Part shown: positions 1 through 10,423 of the stretch, piece by piece
How positions within the stretch are numbered: the stretch's first letter is position 1
Layout of the letters: the number at the start of each line of letters is the position of its first letter
Assembly (NCBI RefSeq): GCF_000149955.1
Contig: NC_030994.1
Coordinates: 248,001 to 312,000 of the forward strand
From: Fusarium oxysporum f. sp. lycopersici 4287
Lineage: Eukaryota; Ascomycota; Sordariomycetes; Hypocreales; Nectriaceae
Reading direction: 5' to 3'
DNA: 64,000 bases
The notes under the pieces: generated by a model
What the model was told of the DNA's origin: nothing
What the model saw: the letters and a program-made list of their open reading frames with translations, nothing else
Databases searched by the model: none
Position numbers and translations under genes: made by a program

Positions 1-271
1 CGTCAGGGGAATTGCTTGGCATGAGCCAAGAGCGACTCTTATTACTTTGGCCCCCAAAAGAGTATCATTTGCGACCCATGCACGCTTGCGATTGGACACC
101 TCGAGCAATTCAGCCTTGATTTGAGCATTGCGTCTCACGGGGCAGTCATGCTGTGCCTCAGTCAATCAACTGATGATGAACGAAGGCATTTTTCGTTGAC
201 CCTGAATACGTCAAAGACTTCTCATCAGCTCTGATATTCCACTTAACCTCTGATGCCGATTGATCGCTCAA
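1..271. other. 5' flank of the arrestin-like gene, no gene seen
   Basis: I see no gene in this stretch. Its last 60 or so bases, including the run tcgctcaaatg that spans the start codon, recur around 1900-1930 ahead of a second, broken arrestin copy. The duplication therefore includes some promoter-proximal sequence. Confidence 0.4.
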
Positions 272-1606
272 ATGAACAACATCCATACACCTCTCAGATC
301 CGGCCCATTACTGGGTATTAGCCTGGACCAAGATACCTATATCCCAGGTGATATTATTACTGGCCATGTATATCGACAATTTCATACCATAAGTCCAGAT
401 GCATCTTTGAGCATTTGCATGTTTGCACGAGGGAGGACAATAGGAGTTATTGGCAACAACTCCCAAGAATACCGAGGAGTTTTCGACCTCTGCTATCATC
501 CAAAGATCATCTTCCATGGGCCTTTACATATCGAGTCGTCGAAACACAAACACAAATGGCCATTCAATGTCACGCTTCCAAAATACGTCAATACTTATAC
601 ACCTTTGGGTCCCATTAGCCATAGAATGCCACCATCGTATATGCTTCGAAAGACGAAGAACATGGCAGCAGTCATTGAATATTTCATCAAGACCAGACTC
701 ACAATGACTGTTCAAGGTCAGACTGAAGTACTCGAGGCCACCTTTCCCTTCAAAGTCATAAACATGACTCCAGATTCTCCAATTGCAGACCTTAGAGTTG
801 AACGACATCGCCATCAATGTATTGTCTCAAGTCACCGACTTATTCCTGGGATGCAAGATGTGAAGGTCTCCTGGAAAGACAAGATTAAACAATCTCTTCA
901 TGGTTCGAAGAATCCTACATTGGCGTTTGATTTGTTTGTTGAAGTACCGAAGGTCGTTCAGCTGGATAACCCAACACCGATACCGTTCAGGCTCTTGGTG
1001 TCACCGAACTGGGAAGAAACGAGCGATACAATTCAATATGTAGCACAGGACGTCAAGCTTGTATCGGTACACGTCTGTATTATCACCATCACGACGATTA
1101 TTTGCCATGCGGGGTTACAAGTAACAGAAAGCAAAGAGGTCGACCTTGGACTCAGTCAGGCTATCAAGCTGCGCGGCGAAACAATACGAATCCCATTTAC
1201 AGCTGATTGTCAACCCATCGATATCGGAGAAATGATCAACCTTCGGATCGGCCTACAAAGTACAGGATTTCCTCAACAATGGACATCTGTACAGTCCGAG
1301 TTTACGCACTCATTCCAGATATACAACATCCGTGTTTCACATCAGCTAAAATGGTCAGTGCAAGGTGAAATTGCAGGAGAAAGATTCAAAGCGACAGGAA
1401 CATCTGATTTATTAGTCCTGAGGCCGAGCGATGGCCGAGAGCATAGCGAACAAGAAACGAATTCACAGGATGTTGTTTTGGAGGCTGGGGAGAGGATACC
1501 GCTGCGTCAGGATTCATCGTGGATTAGGCCACCTGCTGAAGAACAACTACCGAGCTTTGCTGACACTCAGAGAGAAGGATCACTTGTAGGAATGGCTCGC
1601 AGCTGA
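272..1606 (+). CDS. Arrestin-like N-domain protein
   Basis: This is a single-exon gene of 444 residues. The ATG at 272 is chosen because the open frame upstream has only a TTG. The N-terminal half reads like a fungal arrestin_N beta-sandwich: the segment LLGISLDQDTYIPGDIITG opens it, and a later stretch has the FPFKVI and PDSPIADLRVE pattern that links the two arrestin lobes. Proteins of this family usually bind cargo membrane proteins or ubiquitin ligases. No PPxY ubiquitin-ligase motif was noticed, so a role in transporter endocytosis is only a possibility. The C-terminal tail is rich in charged residues and Ser. A partial, mutated copy of the same gene is split between about 1915-2060 and 5531-5913. 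Confidence 0.8.
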   Translation: MNNIHTPLRSGPLLGISLDQDTYIPGDIITGHVYRQFHTISPDASLSICMFARGRTIGVIGNNSQEYRGVFDLCYHPKIIFHGPLHIESSKHKHKWPFNVTLPKYVNTYTPLGPISHRMPPSYMLRKTKNMAAVIEYFIKTRLTMTVQGQTEVLEATFPFKVINMTPDSPIADLRVERHRHQCIVSSHRLIPGMQDVKVSWKDKIKQSLHGSKNPTLAFDLFVEVPKVVQLDNPTPIPFRLLVSPNWEETSDTIQYVAQDVKLVSVHVCIITITTIICHAGLQVTESKEVDLGLSQAIKLRGETIRIPFTADCQPIDIGEMINLRIGLQSTGFPQQWTSVQSEFTHSFQIYNIRVSHQLKWSVQGEIAGERFKATGTSDLLVLRPSDGREHSEQETNSQDVVLEAGERIPLRQDSSWIRPPAEEQLPSFADTQREGSLVGMARS

Positions 1607-1728
1607 GACCAGTAAGGAGAGATAAACTCAATGTGGATAGCACAGACCTTTGCCTGGGCTTTGACGCTTGGGATACTTCACCATGTATTAATAAGCATGG
1701 ACAGATAATACCATTAATAGCTCAGAAA

Positions 1729-1870
1729 AGCGCGCTTCATTCTTTATATCTATATCATGACTAGGTGACCAAGTAAGCCCTTACTTCAAACGGCGACAAG
1801 ACACCACTCTGCTCTTTTCCAGAATGCGTTGACATGATAGGCACCAACTAGACTTCCTTGCCACCACTTA
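1729..1870 (-). pseudogene. Duplicated 3' tail of the alpha-glucosidase gene
   Basis: About 140 bp here match the last codons and 3' flank of the alpha-glucosidase gene (6128-6290), including shared runs such as caaacggcgaca and atgcgttgacatgataggca. Scattered substitutions separate the copies. Only the end of the gene is present, so this is a non-coding relic. It follows the intact arrestin gene in the same order as the decayed arrestin copy is followed by the intact glucosidase, which marks the ends of an old tandem duplication. Confidence 0.8.
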
Positions 1871-1914
1871 CTCATAGGCTATAACATTCCTCGAACCCTG
1901 AACACAGTCCACCG

Positions 1915-2060
1915 ACTAATCGCTCAAATGTACAACATTCACATGAGTTTTAGCTCCGGCCCATTATTGGGCGTTATCGTGGACAGAGATACATATGTTG
2001 GAGGTAGTTCCATCACTGGCCACGTGGATCCACAATTTCATAATATAAGCCTAGGTGCAT
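1915..2060 (+). pseudogene. 5' fragment of a second arrestin-like gene copy
   Basis: Bases from tcgctcaaatg (ATG at 1928) to about 2060 align with 262-405 of the intact arrestin-like gene, with shared words such as ccggcccatta and actggccacgt. Several changes alter codons, and homology stops just ahead of the dynamin-like gene. The rest of this copy resumes at 5531, beyond the dynamin gene, so this copy has been interrupted and is not expected to make a protein. Confidence 0.8.
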
Positions 2061-2156
2061 GAATGTTGAGTGTGAAATTTAAACTAATTCGGGAAGTTTT
2101 GTAGAAGTTACGTGATGTAGCTATGGAGGCGATAATAATAATAAATTAGAGCAATA

Positions 2157-4858
2157 TTAATTACGCTTTAATACCTCCACTTTAACCCTTGCATCTTTTG
2201 CAATCTCCTGAGCACCTTCAAGCTTTTTAATATCACTGTTCAGTTGCTCTCTTAGCTTACCTGTCTCTTTGTCCTCTTTGGTAATGTCGCTGACTTCCTG
2301 TTTCGGAAGGCTGAGAACATATTCAGTCGTCATCTTGCTCAAAGGGCCATCTTTATCCATAACAAAACCCTCCACTATGGTTTGGGTGACATGGCTAATG
2401 AATGACTCCAGGGAAATCTATATTTAATCAGCAAATCTGGTCCTCAACCGTGGCCGGATCGGACCCTTACCCCGTAGTATACTTTGATAACATCGTGGAT
2501 ATCATACATCATTCTGTTTTGGTTTGAAAGATCCATACTGGTCCACATCTCACTCAAGGTCCGGGTTGAAATAAGGTCTTGAGCCTCTTCACCGCCGATC
2601 CCTTTGTAGAAAGCTCTAGCGTATCTCAACATTCGCCAAGCTTCCAGTTTGGTCCTGAACTCGTTATTGGTGGTTTGAAGGAGCTCCTTTTGAGTTTCTT
2701 GCTCGCAGTACCTATCCAGCTCTTGTTTGGCTTTGTTCAATGTCTCACAAAACATTGAATGGAGACGGGTTTTGAGCTCATGATGCAAAATAAAGGTGCC
2801 TCCAGAGTCTGGGCAAACAGATCGCAGAATCTCCTCATAGCTTGACTTCATTGCATCTTTGACTCTGTCCAAGTGCTCTTGTGCTATGGAGCCCCACTTG
2901 GATACTTGGACTCGATAGATGACAGGATAAATGTCTGAATTTATCACGCCAGGCGGCTGAGATGCCCCGAATCTGCGAAGTTTGCTCGTCACTGTATCCA
3001 CAAATTTGTCAAAGGGCTCGACATGCTCATGCTCCTCAAATGCCGGGATTGCTTTCAACTCCTTTGTGTAATCTTCCGGTTCGGGGGTCGGGAATAAAAT
3101 TTCTCGCGCTTTTCCCGGCTGCTCCTGTTTATTGTCGATGAATACTCCGTAGTTGGAGCAAACGGCCCTCGGGTCCACCCCCTCATCGTCAAACCTCCAG
3201 AACCCACCAACCCATCTCATGACATTGTCAAACTGGGTGTTGATGTCATTCAGCTCTCGTCTCAGGTCCATGGTCTCTGACTCAAGTAATCCTGGGCGTC
3301 TGAGAGCTAATGTGCATTTGGAGGAGTACTTACGTACGAAACGGTTGAGATACTCCTGTTGCTGGCTATCATTGAGTCGAGGTTCCCCCATGTTTTTGAG
3401 ACTGTCACGCTTCTCCTTGAGTCTTGAATTTATATCGTTCTCGAGCCTTGGAAATGCCTTTTCGATTTCACAAGTAAGAATCTCCCCAAGATGATCTTTG
3501 AGCTTCATGCTTCCTCTACGTCCACTGTGTACTTGAGACCAAGGCTCGCGTTTGAAGATTTCATCCTCATTGACTCGTGACTCTAGAGTCTTATTACAGA
3601 CGACAAACATGCCATCTTTGAAGATCGAGTCACCATTGTCAATGTCACTTTTTGCTGAAATGACCTGATGATTGTTAGCATCCATACAGCCCGGACTTGA
3701 GGACCAACTGACTGCTCGTTCGGCTTCTTCGCGGTCCGCTTTGTCGCACTTTGTAAAAACTCCAACGAGTCGCCTTTTGTTTGATATATGTTCCTTGCAA
3801 ATCTGATAGGCCCGTTGATTACCCAGGTCAGAAGTTGCGGGTATCGTGCATCTAGCGTACGATTAGTCTTCGACTGCGCTTTGATGCGCTTTGTACTTGG
3901 CAATATCATGTGGGGGTAAAAAACCTACATTATAGTGTTTTCCGGTCTTGAGATGTATTGTTTAGCTAGTTCATGTGTCCCAAGGGGCTCTGGTTCATTG
4001 ACACCATATTCTGAGGAGATGAGACCAGGAAGATCCAAGATGTTGAAAAGAGATCTGTTAGGTCCTGAAAGTTCAACTCTCACAATATCCGGCACAAAGT
4101 TCTTTGCCCCTGTGCCCTGGCCCTTTCTAATGCCGATATGGTTCTCAGAGAGCTGCAATCATTGGTCAGCACTCTATATACCCCCATCAAATGGCAATCA
4201 CTCACATCCTCAAGTGCAGCTTTGAATGCATCCATGGTCAAAGTATCTCCTTCTAGACGGTAATTGTCTGCGGCAGCATCAGCTCGTTGTAAGCCGTTCA
4301 CATCTTGTGGTGCTCGTTCTAAGGAAATACGAAATCGCTCCCTACTGTCCTGTGCAGTACGGCGCGAAACGACCCGAATCGGAAAGCGTGTACCAATTCC
4401 AGCCATTACGGGGAATGAAATGTCAGTCAATGTTCTGAGCAAGGATGATTTGCCAGAAGATTGTTCCCCTACGACGACGAGCTGGGCATCATCAGCTTGG
4501 AATTCGCCAGAGTGACATGAGAGTTTAGACATACCTGTGGAATATCCAAGTATTCGTGGGAGCCCCAAGCTTGAAGCCTATCAATAGCATCGAAAAGAAT
4601 TTGCCGTTTCTCGTTATCAAACGGATCATCAACAACTGTTGGAGAATCACCATCCTTATCTCCGCTAGTAGTTGATGAACTTTGAGGGGTAACACTAGCC
4701 ATTCCTTCAGATGGACTTGGGTCTTGTGAACCAGGAGAATCAGCAGACGTGGAGCGGCGGTTCTCATAGCCAGTCGCTGTCTCTACCGTTTCAGAAGACA
4801 TGTTACTATGGCTCATACTCTGAAATGAGTTTGAAGAAGGGTTGTTGTTCAAAGACAT
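2157..4858 (-). CDS. Dynamin-like GTPase, six exons
   Basis: A large GTPase of the dynamin superfamily, which remodels or severs membranes. Proposed exons are 4858-4535, 4481-4206, 4152-3929, 3851-3713, 3664-2471 and 2417-2157. All phases agree and give 805 residues. After a Ser/Pro-rich leader, the P-loop GEQSSGKSS lies near 113-121, DLPG near 240-243 and TKCD near 308-311. The middle and C-terminal parts are the helical stalk and GTPase effector region. No pleckstrin or proline-rich domain is evident, so it is not a classical endocytic dynamin but one of the many extra fungal dynamin-like or Mx-like paralogs. An apparent in-frame TAG near 3925 falls inside the third intron (3928-3852), which has an actaat branch-like site. 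The gene sits between two halves of a decayed arrestin copy. Confidence 0.85.
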
Positions 4859-5530
4859 CTGGGATCGTTGGGAAGTATGCTTTGTGAGGGACTGGGTTTC
4901 AGATAGTGTAGTCTGTCAGCAAAAGTTGGAAACGCAACCCAGGGAACAATCTCAGGAGAGTGTCTACTATATATAAGTACGCTATAACCAGCTGTCATGT
5001 CTCTTCACCTTTCGGAGCTTTTACCTATACGGAATGATGCCCGTTGGCGCAGTCGGTTTGCTGTTGGCTCATGGGTATGTTACAGCTCTCTTCAACGACC
5101 AACAGCTAAGAAAACCTCTCAATGCGAGACTTATGCGTGTCCGCCTTTCTTTTCTCCCCCTTTATTTAGTTTGCGTCATTATTTGCTTCGGAAAGAGGCA
5201 TTGCGAAAGCTGCGCCGCTGCAGAGAAGATTGTGATGCAACTTGGTGTTGGTTGTGTACCATGTAGCTGCATTTCAGCTTTCCTAATCCAGTGAGGTACA
5301 TACAACCAACAAGGATCACGCTTCCGCGGACACCCTGGGTTGAAACAGCTTCCGCATGGGCAGAGTAATGATCTGTCGATCCCACTTGATACCCTGACTC
5401 AATAGCCTGCACAGACTAATCTTGAATGATTGTTCGCTTTGGCATTTGTGAATGGGTACCTCATTACTAAGTAGGGTTTTTTACTTGATAAGTAAGAACT
5501 ACCTTCCTGAGATAATGCTGCAGAAATATT
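4859..5530. other. Upstream region of the dynamin-like gene, no gene seen
   Basis: About 670 bases with no coding region that I can support. Short open frames here overlap one another and show no recognisable protein. A TATA-like run (ctatatataag) lies near 4969-4979, roughly 110 bp upstream of the dynamin start codon on its strand. Confidence 0.35.
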
Positions 5531-5913
5531 AGCTCGGAGAAATGATTGGCCTTCGGATCGGTCTGCAGAATATACCATTTCCTTAACAATAGACCTTCGC
5601 ATAACCCGAGTTTATGTACTTATTCTAAATTTATAATATCTGCATTTTATATTAACTAAAATATTTATTATAGTATAAAATTACAGGAGAGAGCTTTATA
5701 GCAGCGGAGATATTTAATTTATTGGTCCTAAAGCTAAGCAATAACTAAGTGGATATCTAATAAGAATGCCAGGATGTTATTTTAGAGGCTAGAGAGGAGA
5801 TACTGCTGCATTAAGATTTATCATAGATTAGGCTACCTGCCGAAGAAGCACTGCCAAGTTTGTAGATGCGCGTAGGGATGTCTCAAATGCAGGTATGGCT
5901 CGTAGCTGAGACT
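5531..5913 (+). pseudogene. RIP-mutated 3' fragment of the second arrestin copy
   Basis: This aligns with the last 390 bases of the intact arrestin-like gene (about 1221-1610). Many differences are C-to-T or G-to-A in CpA/TpG context: gcactc has become gtactt, ccagat has become ctaaat and tacaacat has become tataatat. Multiple stops result. The pattern is the signature of repeat-induced point mutation in fungi. Together with the 5' fragment at 1915-2060 it accounts for the ends of one former gene copy. The middle, about 800 bp, is absent and the dynamin-like gene stands in its place. Confidence 0.85.
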
Positions 5914-6163
5914 CGTGGAAAAAGATACCATGATGCTGGTGGCATTAGTTTTAGGCACACCTTGGATGAGTTTAGTTTGAGGAAAGCCTAACGGTTTACC
6001 AGGGAATCTTCATATCTAGCAACGAGTTATCATGAATGTAACCTAAACTCTGACTACTTAAAGATCACCTCGCCTTTGATGAGAATGGACAGACGAATGG
6101 ATCAGACAGCCCCTACAGTATCTTAGAAACATGCGCTTTGTATTCTTTTGATCTATGTCATGA

Positions 6164-7957
6164 CTAAGTCACCAAATAAGCCCTTCCTTCAAACGGCGAC
6201 AAAACACCAGTCTGCTCTTTTCCAAAATGCGTTGACATGATAGGCACAAGCTTAACCTTCTTCCCACCAGTAACTCCAAGCTCTTCACCCGTCAGCGCAG
6301 TCAACGTCTTTTCCTCAGTAGTAAAGTTCAAAACAACAGCAACCTTGGAACCATCAACCTGGGACTCTTTAACAAAAGCATAAACCTCAGGGTCCTCCCT
6401 TCGAAGAAGTTTATAGTCTCCATACACTGTCAGATCAGAGAACTCCTTTCGGAAGTGCAGCGCTTTCTTCCAGAATGATAGCACGCTGTGTGGATCGTCC
6501 AGCTGAGATGCGACGTTGATCTCTCGTGATAGAGGATGGGCCTGCATCCAAGGCTCTTTGACGGGTTGGCCTGCCTTCTCGGCTGCTTCGGAGAAACCTC
6601 CGTGCTTGGTGTCACTCCAGCAAATAGGGATGCGAGCATGATCTCGAGCCAAGTGCTGAAGAGCGTTGAAAGCCTTGTCAATCTCTTGTTCATCCTCGCC
6701 CGATCGCTCCTTGACTAAATCGAGGAACTGGTAACTCTCGATATCGACATAGTTCTCCAATGGGTAACTCTCCTTTGGTGCATTGACAGACCCAATTTCT
6801 TGTCCTTGGTAGACATACTGGGTGCCGCTCAAACAAGATTGCAGCAAAGCAAGAAGCTTGGCACCTGCGACTCGGTACTGTGGGCTATCGTTTGTGAATC
6901 GTGATACGGAGCGTGCTTGATCATGGTTCTCCATAAACACAGTCGTCCAAGCATCCGTTCCCTGAATCAGACTCTGTGTTCTACCAAAAGCGTCTTTCAG
7001 CTGAGGAAGTGTATAGTTCTTCGGTGTCGTCTCGTATTTATGCGTCTTTCCAAAACCGATATCTACGACGTCGAACTGGAATACCATGTTGAGCTGTTTC
7101 TCTTTCGCGCTGACGTATCGAAGGACTTTTTCCAGATCCGGTGTATGAGGCAGTTCTCCGACAGTAATAGCTCCGTATCGCTCAAGGATCTCGTTCATCT
7201 CGCCGAGAAACTCGTGCATGCGAGGGCCGTTGCAGTAGAGAAGACCGGCAGGTTGGTATTTGGCTTTCGGGTCGGTGATGGGAGCATCGGGAAAGTCTTG
7301 GAGCTTTGAGTACATGTTGACGGTGTCGACTCTGAAGCCATCGACGCCTCTGTCGAGCCAAAACTCCATCGACGAAGCATAAATGGCGCGACGAGTCTCT
7401 GGGTTCTCCCAATTGAGATCGGGCTGTTCTTTTGCAAAGAGGTGCAGGTAATACTCTCCAGTAGTCTCATCCCACTCCCAAACACTACCACCGCCGAAAT
7501 TGGAGCGCCAGTTATTCGGGGGGAGGCGTTGACCGTCTGGAGAGTACTTGGCAGGTCTCCAGATGTACCAATCACGCTTAGGACTATCTTTGCTGAGTCT
7601 CGACTCTTCAAACCAAGCGTGTTTATCAGAAGTATGGTTAATCACAAGATCAAGCATAATCTTCATGCCCTTCTCGTGTGTTTTGCGGATCAACTCTTCC
7701 ATATCCTGGAGAGTACCGTACGGAGCGTAGACATCTTCGTAATTGGAGATATCATAGCCCATGTCGACCTGCGGGCTGTCGTACATGGGACATACCCAGA
7801 TGACATCAATGCCTAGGCTGGCGATGTAGTCTAGCTTGGATATGATGCCTTGGAGATCGCCCATGCCATCGCCATTGGAGTCGCAGAACGATGCAGGGTA
7901 GATTTGGTAGATGATGGCCTGCTTCCACCATTGCTTTGAGCGTCTGCTGACAGTCAT
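6164..7957 (-). CDS. GH13 alpha-glucosidase (maltase type)
   Basis: This single-exon gene of 597 residues encodes an intracellular alpha-glucosidase of glycoside hydrolase family 13. It has no signal peptide. The conserved regions are present: DLVINH at 103-108, GFRVD at 207-211 with the nucleophile Asp211, VGELP with acid/base Glu268, and ENHDQ at 343-347. Residue 212, just after the nucleophile, is Thr; in yeast enzymes Thr here goes with alpha-1,4 (maltase) and Val with alpha-1,6 (isomaltase) preference, so maltose-type substrates are likely. Length matches yeast Mal/Ima enzymes. It is divergently arranged with a sugar transporter that is followed by a Zn2Cys6 regulator, as in yeast MAL loci. 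The end of this gene is duplicated at 1729-1870. Confidence 0.93.
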   Translation of the reverse strand: MTVSRRSKQWWKQAIIYQIYPASFCDSNGDGMGDLQGIISKLDYIASLGIDVIWVCPMYDSPQVDMGYDISNYEDVYAPYGTLQDMEELIRKTHEKGMKIMLDLVINHTSDKHAWFEESRLSKDSPKRDWYIWRPAKYSPDGQRLPPNNWRSNFGGGSVWEWDETTGEYYLHLFAKEQPDLNWENPETRRAIYASSMEFWLDRGVDGFRVDTVNMYSKLQDFPDAPITDPKAKYQPAGLLYCNGPRMHEFLGEMNEILERYGAITVGELPHTPDLEKVLRYVSAKEKQLNMVFQFDVVDIGFGKTHKYETTPKNYTLPQLKDAFGRTQSLIQGTDAWTTVFMENHDQARSVSRFTNDSPQYRVAGAKLLALLQSCLSGTQYVYQGQEIGSVNAPKESYPLENYVDIESYQFLDLVKERSGEDEQEIDKAFNALQHLARDHARIPICWSDTKHGGFSEAAEKAGQPVKEPWMQAHPLSREINVASQLDDPHSVLSFWKKALHFRKEFSDLTVYGDYKLLRREDPEVYAFVKESQVDGSKVAVVLNFTTEEKTLTALTGEELGVTGGKKVKLVPIMSTHFGKEQTGVLSPFEGRAYLVT

Positions 7958-8115
7958 TGTGACGATGAAAATAAAACGAGAAACAAATTAATTGACAAAC
8001 TTGCTCGATGCTGAGGAGAGAATGATTTGAGATGGATTTAAATATCGTCTGATGGTAATTCACCCGCATTCATCTTTCCCCAGATCACGATTCTCTATTC
8101 CCCCGCACCATTCGG

Positions 8116-8496
8116 TCGGACCGACGAGTTATTTCCGCCAGTTAATGCAACCCATCCTTGTCTCAAAGTCAATGGTGTCTCAGACTCCAACGCCATTGGC
8201 CCAATCTCGGACCGACGAACACGGCTGAATCTTGATTGGCTCTTGACCGGTCCGACGAGAACTCCAGAGTCTAATCCCTCGTCTTCATTTCTCAATGGTT
8301 CACGAGCATCTGCTGATCTCCGCCATGTTTGTGTCTCAGCGTCAAAGCTCGGTCCGATGAGCGAACCCCAGATTTACATGATTGTCTCCCCATGGGGGAG
8401 GAGATACCTCCACTGCTAAACAATGTTGCTAGGTCCTCCTGAGTCTCCTCCCCCATAGAGTTAACCTCCAAATGTGGCTTAAAGCCCGGCCCGACA
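8116..8496. promoter_or_regulatory. Repeated CGGWCCGAYGA sites in a divergent promoter
   Basis: The intergenic region between the alpha-glucosidase and the sugar transporter holds four near-identical 12-mers in the same orientation: TCGGACCGACGA at 8116-8127 and 8207-8218, CCGGTCCGACGA at 8247-8258 and TCGGTCCGATGA at 8349-8360. A weaker relative, CCGGCCCGACA, is at 8486-8496. CGG/CCG half-sites are the usual targets of Zn2Cys6 factors, and one such factor is encoded just beyond the transporter. I infer that these are operators co-regulating the two divergent genes. The rest of 7958-8776 shows no gene. Confidence 0.65.
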
Positions 8497-8776
8497 TGGC
8501 TTCATTTACCTCGAGATTCTAGACCACTCTGGCCTAGCACCGGTCTAATCACGGCCAACCCCGCGAAAGCAATCCCTTTACGCTAGCAGCTGGTCCAAAC
8601 TTTGCACCAAGATCTTGTTTTTCCAATCATTTTCGCTTCAAGACAGCTTCAACTCCTTGATCCATCACCAACTATAAGATGTCGCGTGTCGCTCGCTAAC
8701 TCACATCCAGATCATCATCATCACTCTCATCTCACCTTCTCAGGTCTACTACTCTTCACTGATCCATCTTCTCACC

Positions 8777-10423
8777 ATGTCTCCTGATAACAAGGTTGAC
8801 AATGGCATCGCCCCCGTCGCGGTGCCAGTCGACGAGAACGTCGCTCATGAAGCTGCCGCTGCTACTGAGGCTGAGCACAACATGGGCTTGATACAGTCCT
8901 TCAAGCTCTACAAGAAAGCTTGTCTCTGGTCCATCTTTCTCTCCCTGTGCATCATCATGGAGGGTTTCGATGTTGTCCTCCTCAACAACCTTTTTGCTTA
9001 TCCCCCGTTCCAGAAGAAGTTTGGTGTCGAGCAGCCTGATGGCAGCTATCAATTGACAGCTGCTTGGCAATCTGGTCTCTCCAACGGAACTCTCTGCGGT
9101 CAAATCATCGGTCTCTTCATCAACGGTATCATTGCTGATCGCTTCGGTTATCGCAAGACTCTCATCGGTGCTCTGATCGGCTGCATCGGTTTCATCTTCA
9201 TCATCTTCTTCTCCGAGACTCTGGTTCAGCTCCTCATTGGAGAGATCTTTATCGGTATTCCCTGGGGTGTCTTCCAGACCCTCACTACTACCTACGCCTC
9301 CGAAGTCTGCCCTACCCATCTCCGCGCCTATCTCACCACCTACGTCAACCTTTGCTGGGTTCTCGGCCAATTCATCGCCTCTGGTGTTCTCCGCGCTATG
9401 GTCACTCGCACTGACGAGTTGGGATACAAGATTCCCTTTGCTCTTCAGTGGATGTGGCCTGTTCCTCTCATCATCGGAATCTACCTCGCTCCCGAGTCTC
9501 CCTGGTGGCTCGTTCGTCGCGGCCGCATCGAAGAGGCCAAGCGATCCCTCGAGCGTCTCACTGTCCGCAACAGCAACGTCGACTTCAAGCCCGATGAGAC
9601 CATCTCCATGATGGTTCACACCAACGAGATGGAAAAGGAAGCTCAAGCTGGTACTTCATACTTTGATCTCTTCAAGGGTGTCAGTCTTCGCCGAACTGAG
9701 ATTGTCTGTGTTACCTGGATGATTCAGACTCTCTGCGGTGCTACATTTATGGGTTACTCCACCTACTTCTACCAGCAGGCCGGTATGGCTGTTGAGAACA
9801 GTTTCTCCATGTCTCTTGGTCAATATGCCATTGGTGCTGTCGGTACCGTCTTCTCCTGGTTCCTCATGGGTTGGTTCGGTCGCCGAACTCTCTACCTCTA
9901 TGGACAGCTTGCCATGTGCGTCTTCCTCTTGACCATCGGCTGTGTCGCCTTTGCTGGCCGTGACAACGTCGCTGCTCAATGGACCATCGGATCTCTTCTT
10001 CTCATCTACACCTTCACCTACGATTCGACCGTCGGACCCGTCTGCTACTCTCTCGTCGCTGAGTTGTCCTCCACCCGTCTCCGAACCAAGACTGTCGTCC
10101 TCGCCCGAAACACATACAACATTGTCGGAATCATGACCAACATCATCACTCCTCGCATGTTGAACCCTTCTGCTTGGAACTGGGGTGCCAAGGCTGGTTT
10201 CTTCTGGGCCGGAACTTGCTTCCTCTGTGCTGTCTGGACTTATTTCCGTCTTCCTGAGCCCAAGGGCCGAACCTATGGTGAGCTCGATGTTCTCTTTGAG
10301 CGTGGAGTTCCTGCTCGCCAGTTCAAGACTACCCAGGTTGAGCGTCTTGATGCCGAGTTCCAGACTGGAAAGGAAAAGGCTAGTGCTGTGTACGTTGAAA
10401 AGGTGAACAGCAGTGCTTCTTAG
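8777..10423 (+). CDS. MFS sugar transporter, alpha-glucoside permease-like
   Basis: A 548-residue, single-exon major facilitator superfamily sugar:proton symporter with about 12 hydrophobic helices. Family marks are GIIADRFGYRK after helix 2-3, PESPWWLVRRGRIEEAKRSL ahead of the central cytoplasmic loop, and WFGRRTLYLYG after helix 8. PEPKGRTYGELDVLFE closes the transporter core, followed by a hydrophilic tail. It resembles fungal maltose/alpha-glucoside permeases. The start is the first ATG, in a good context (caccatg). It diverges from the alpha-glucosidase, with the shared promoter carrying the CGGWCCGAYGA repeats, so uptake and intracellular hydrolysis of alpha-glucosides are probably co-expressed. 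Exact substrate is inferred from context. Confidence 0.92.
   Translation: MSPDNKVDNGIAPVAVPVDENVAHEAAAATEAEHNMGLIQSFKLYKKACLWSIFLSLCIIMEGFDVVLLNNLFAYPPFQKKFGVEQPDGSYQLTAAWQSGLSNGTLCGQIIGLFINGIIADRFGYRKTLIGALIGCIGFIFIIFFSETLVQLLIGEIFIGIPWGVFQTLTTTYASEVCPTHLRAYLTTYVNLCWVLGQFIASGVLRAMVTRTDELGYKIPFALQWMWPVPLIIGIYLAPESPWWLVRRGRIEEAKRSLERLTVRNSNVDFKPDETISMMVHTNEMEKEAQAGTSYFDLFKGVSLRRTEIVCVTWMIQTLCGATFMGYSTYFYQQAGMAVENSFSMSLGQYAIGAVGTVFSWFLMGWFGRRTLYLYGQLAMCVFLLTIGCVAFAGRDNVAAQWTIGSLLLIYTFTYDSTVGPVCYSLVAELSSTRLRTKTVVLARNTYNIVGIMTNIITPRMLNPSAWNWGAKAGFFWAGTCFLCAVWTYFRLPEPKGRTYGELDVLFERGVPARQFKTTQVERLDAEFQTGKEKASAVYVEKVNSSAS

Noticed and set aside
3900..3930. Apparent in-frame stop in the dynamin-like gene, suggesting a pseudogene
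   Set aside because: A 77-nt intron at 3928-3852 with an actaat branch-like site removes it and brings in the expected segment IPATSDLGNQRAYQICKE in the right phase.
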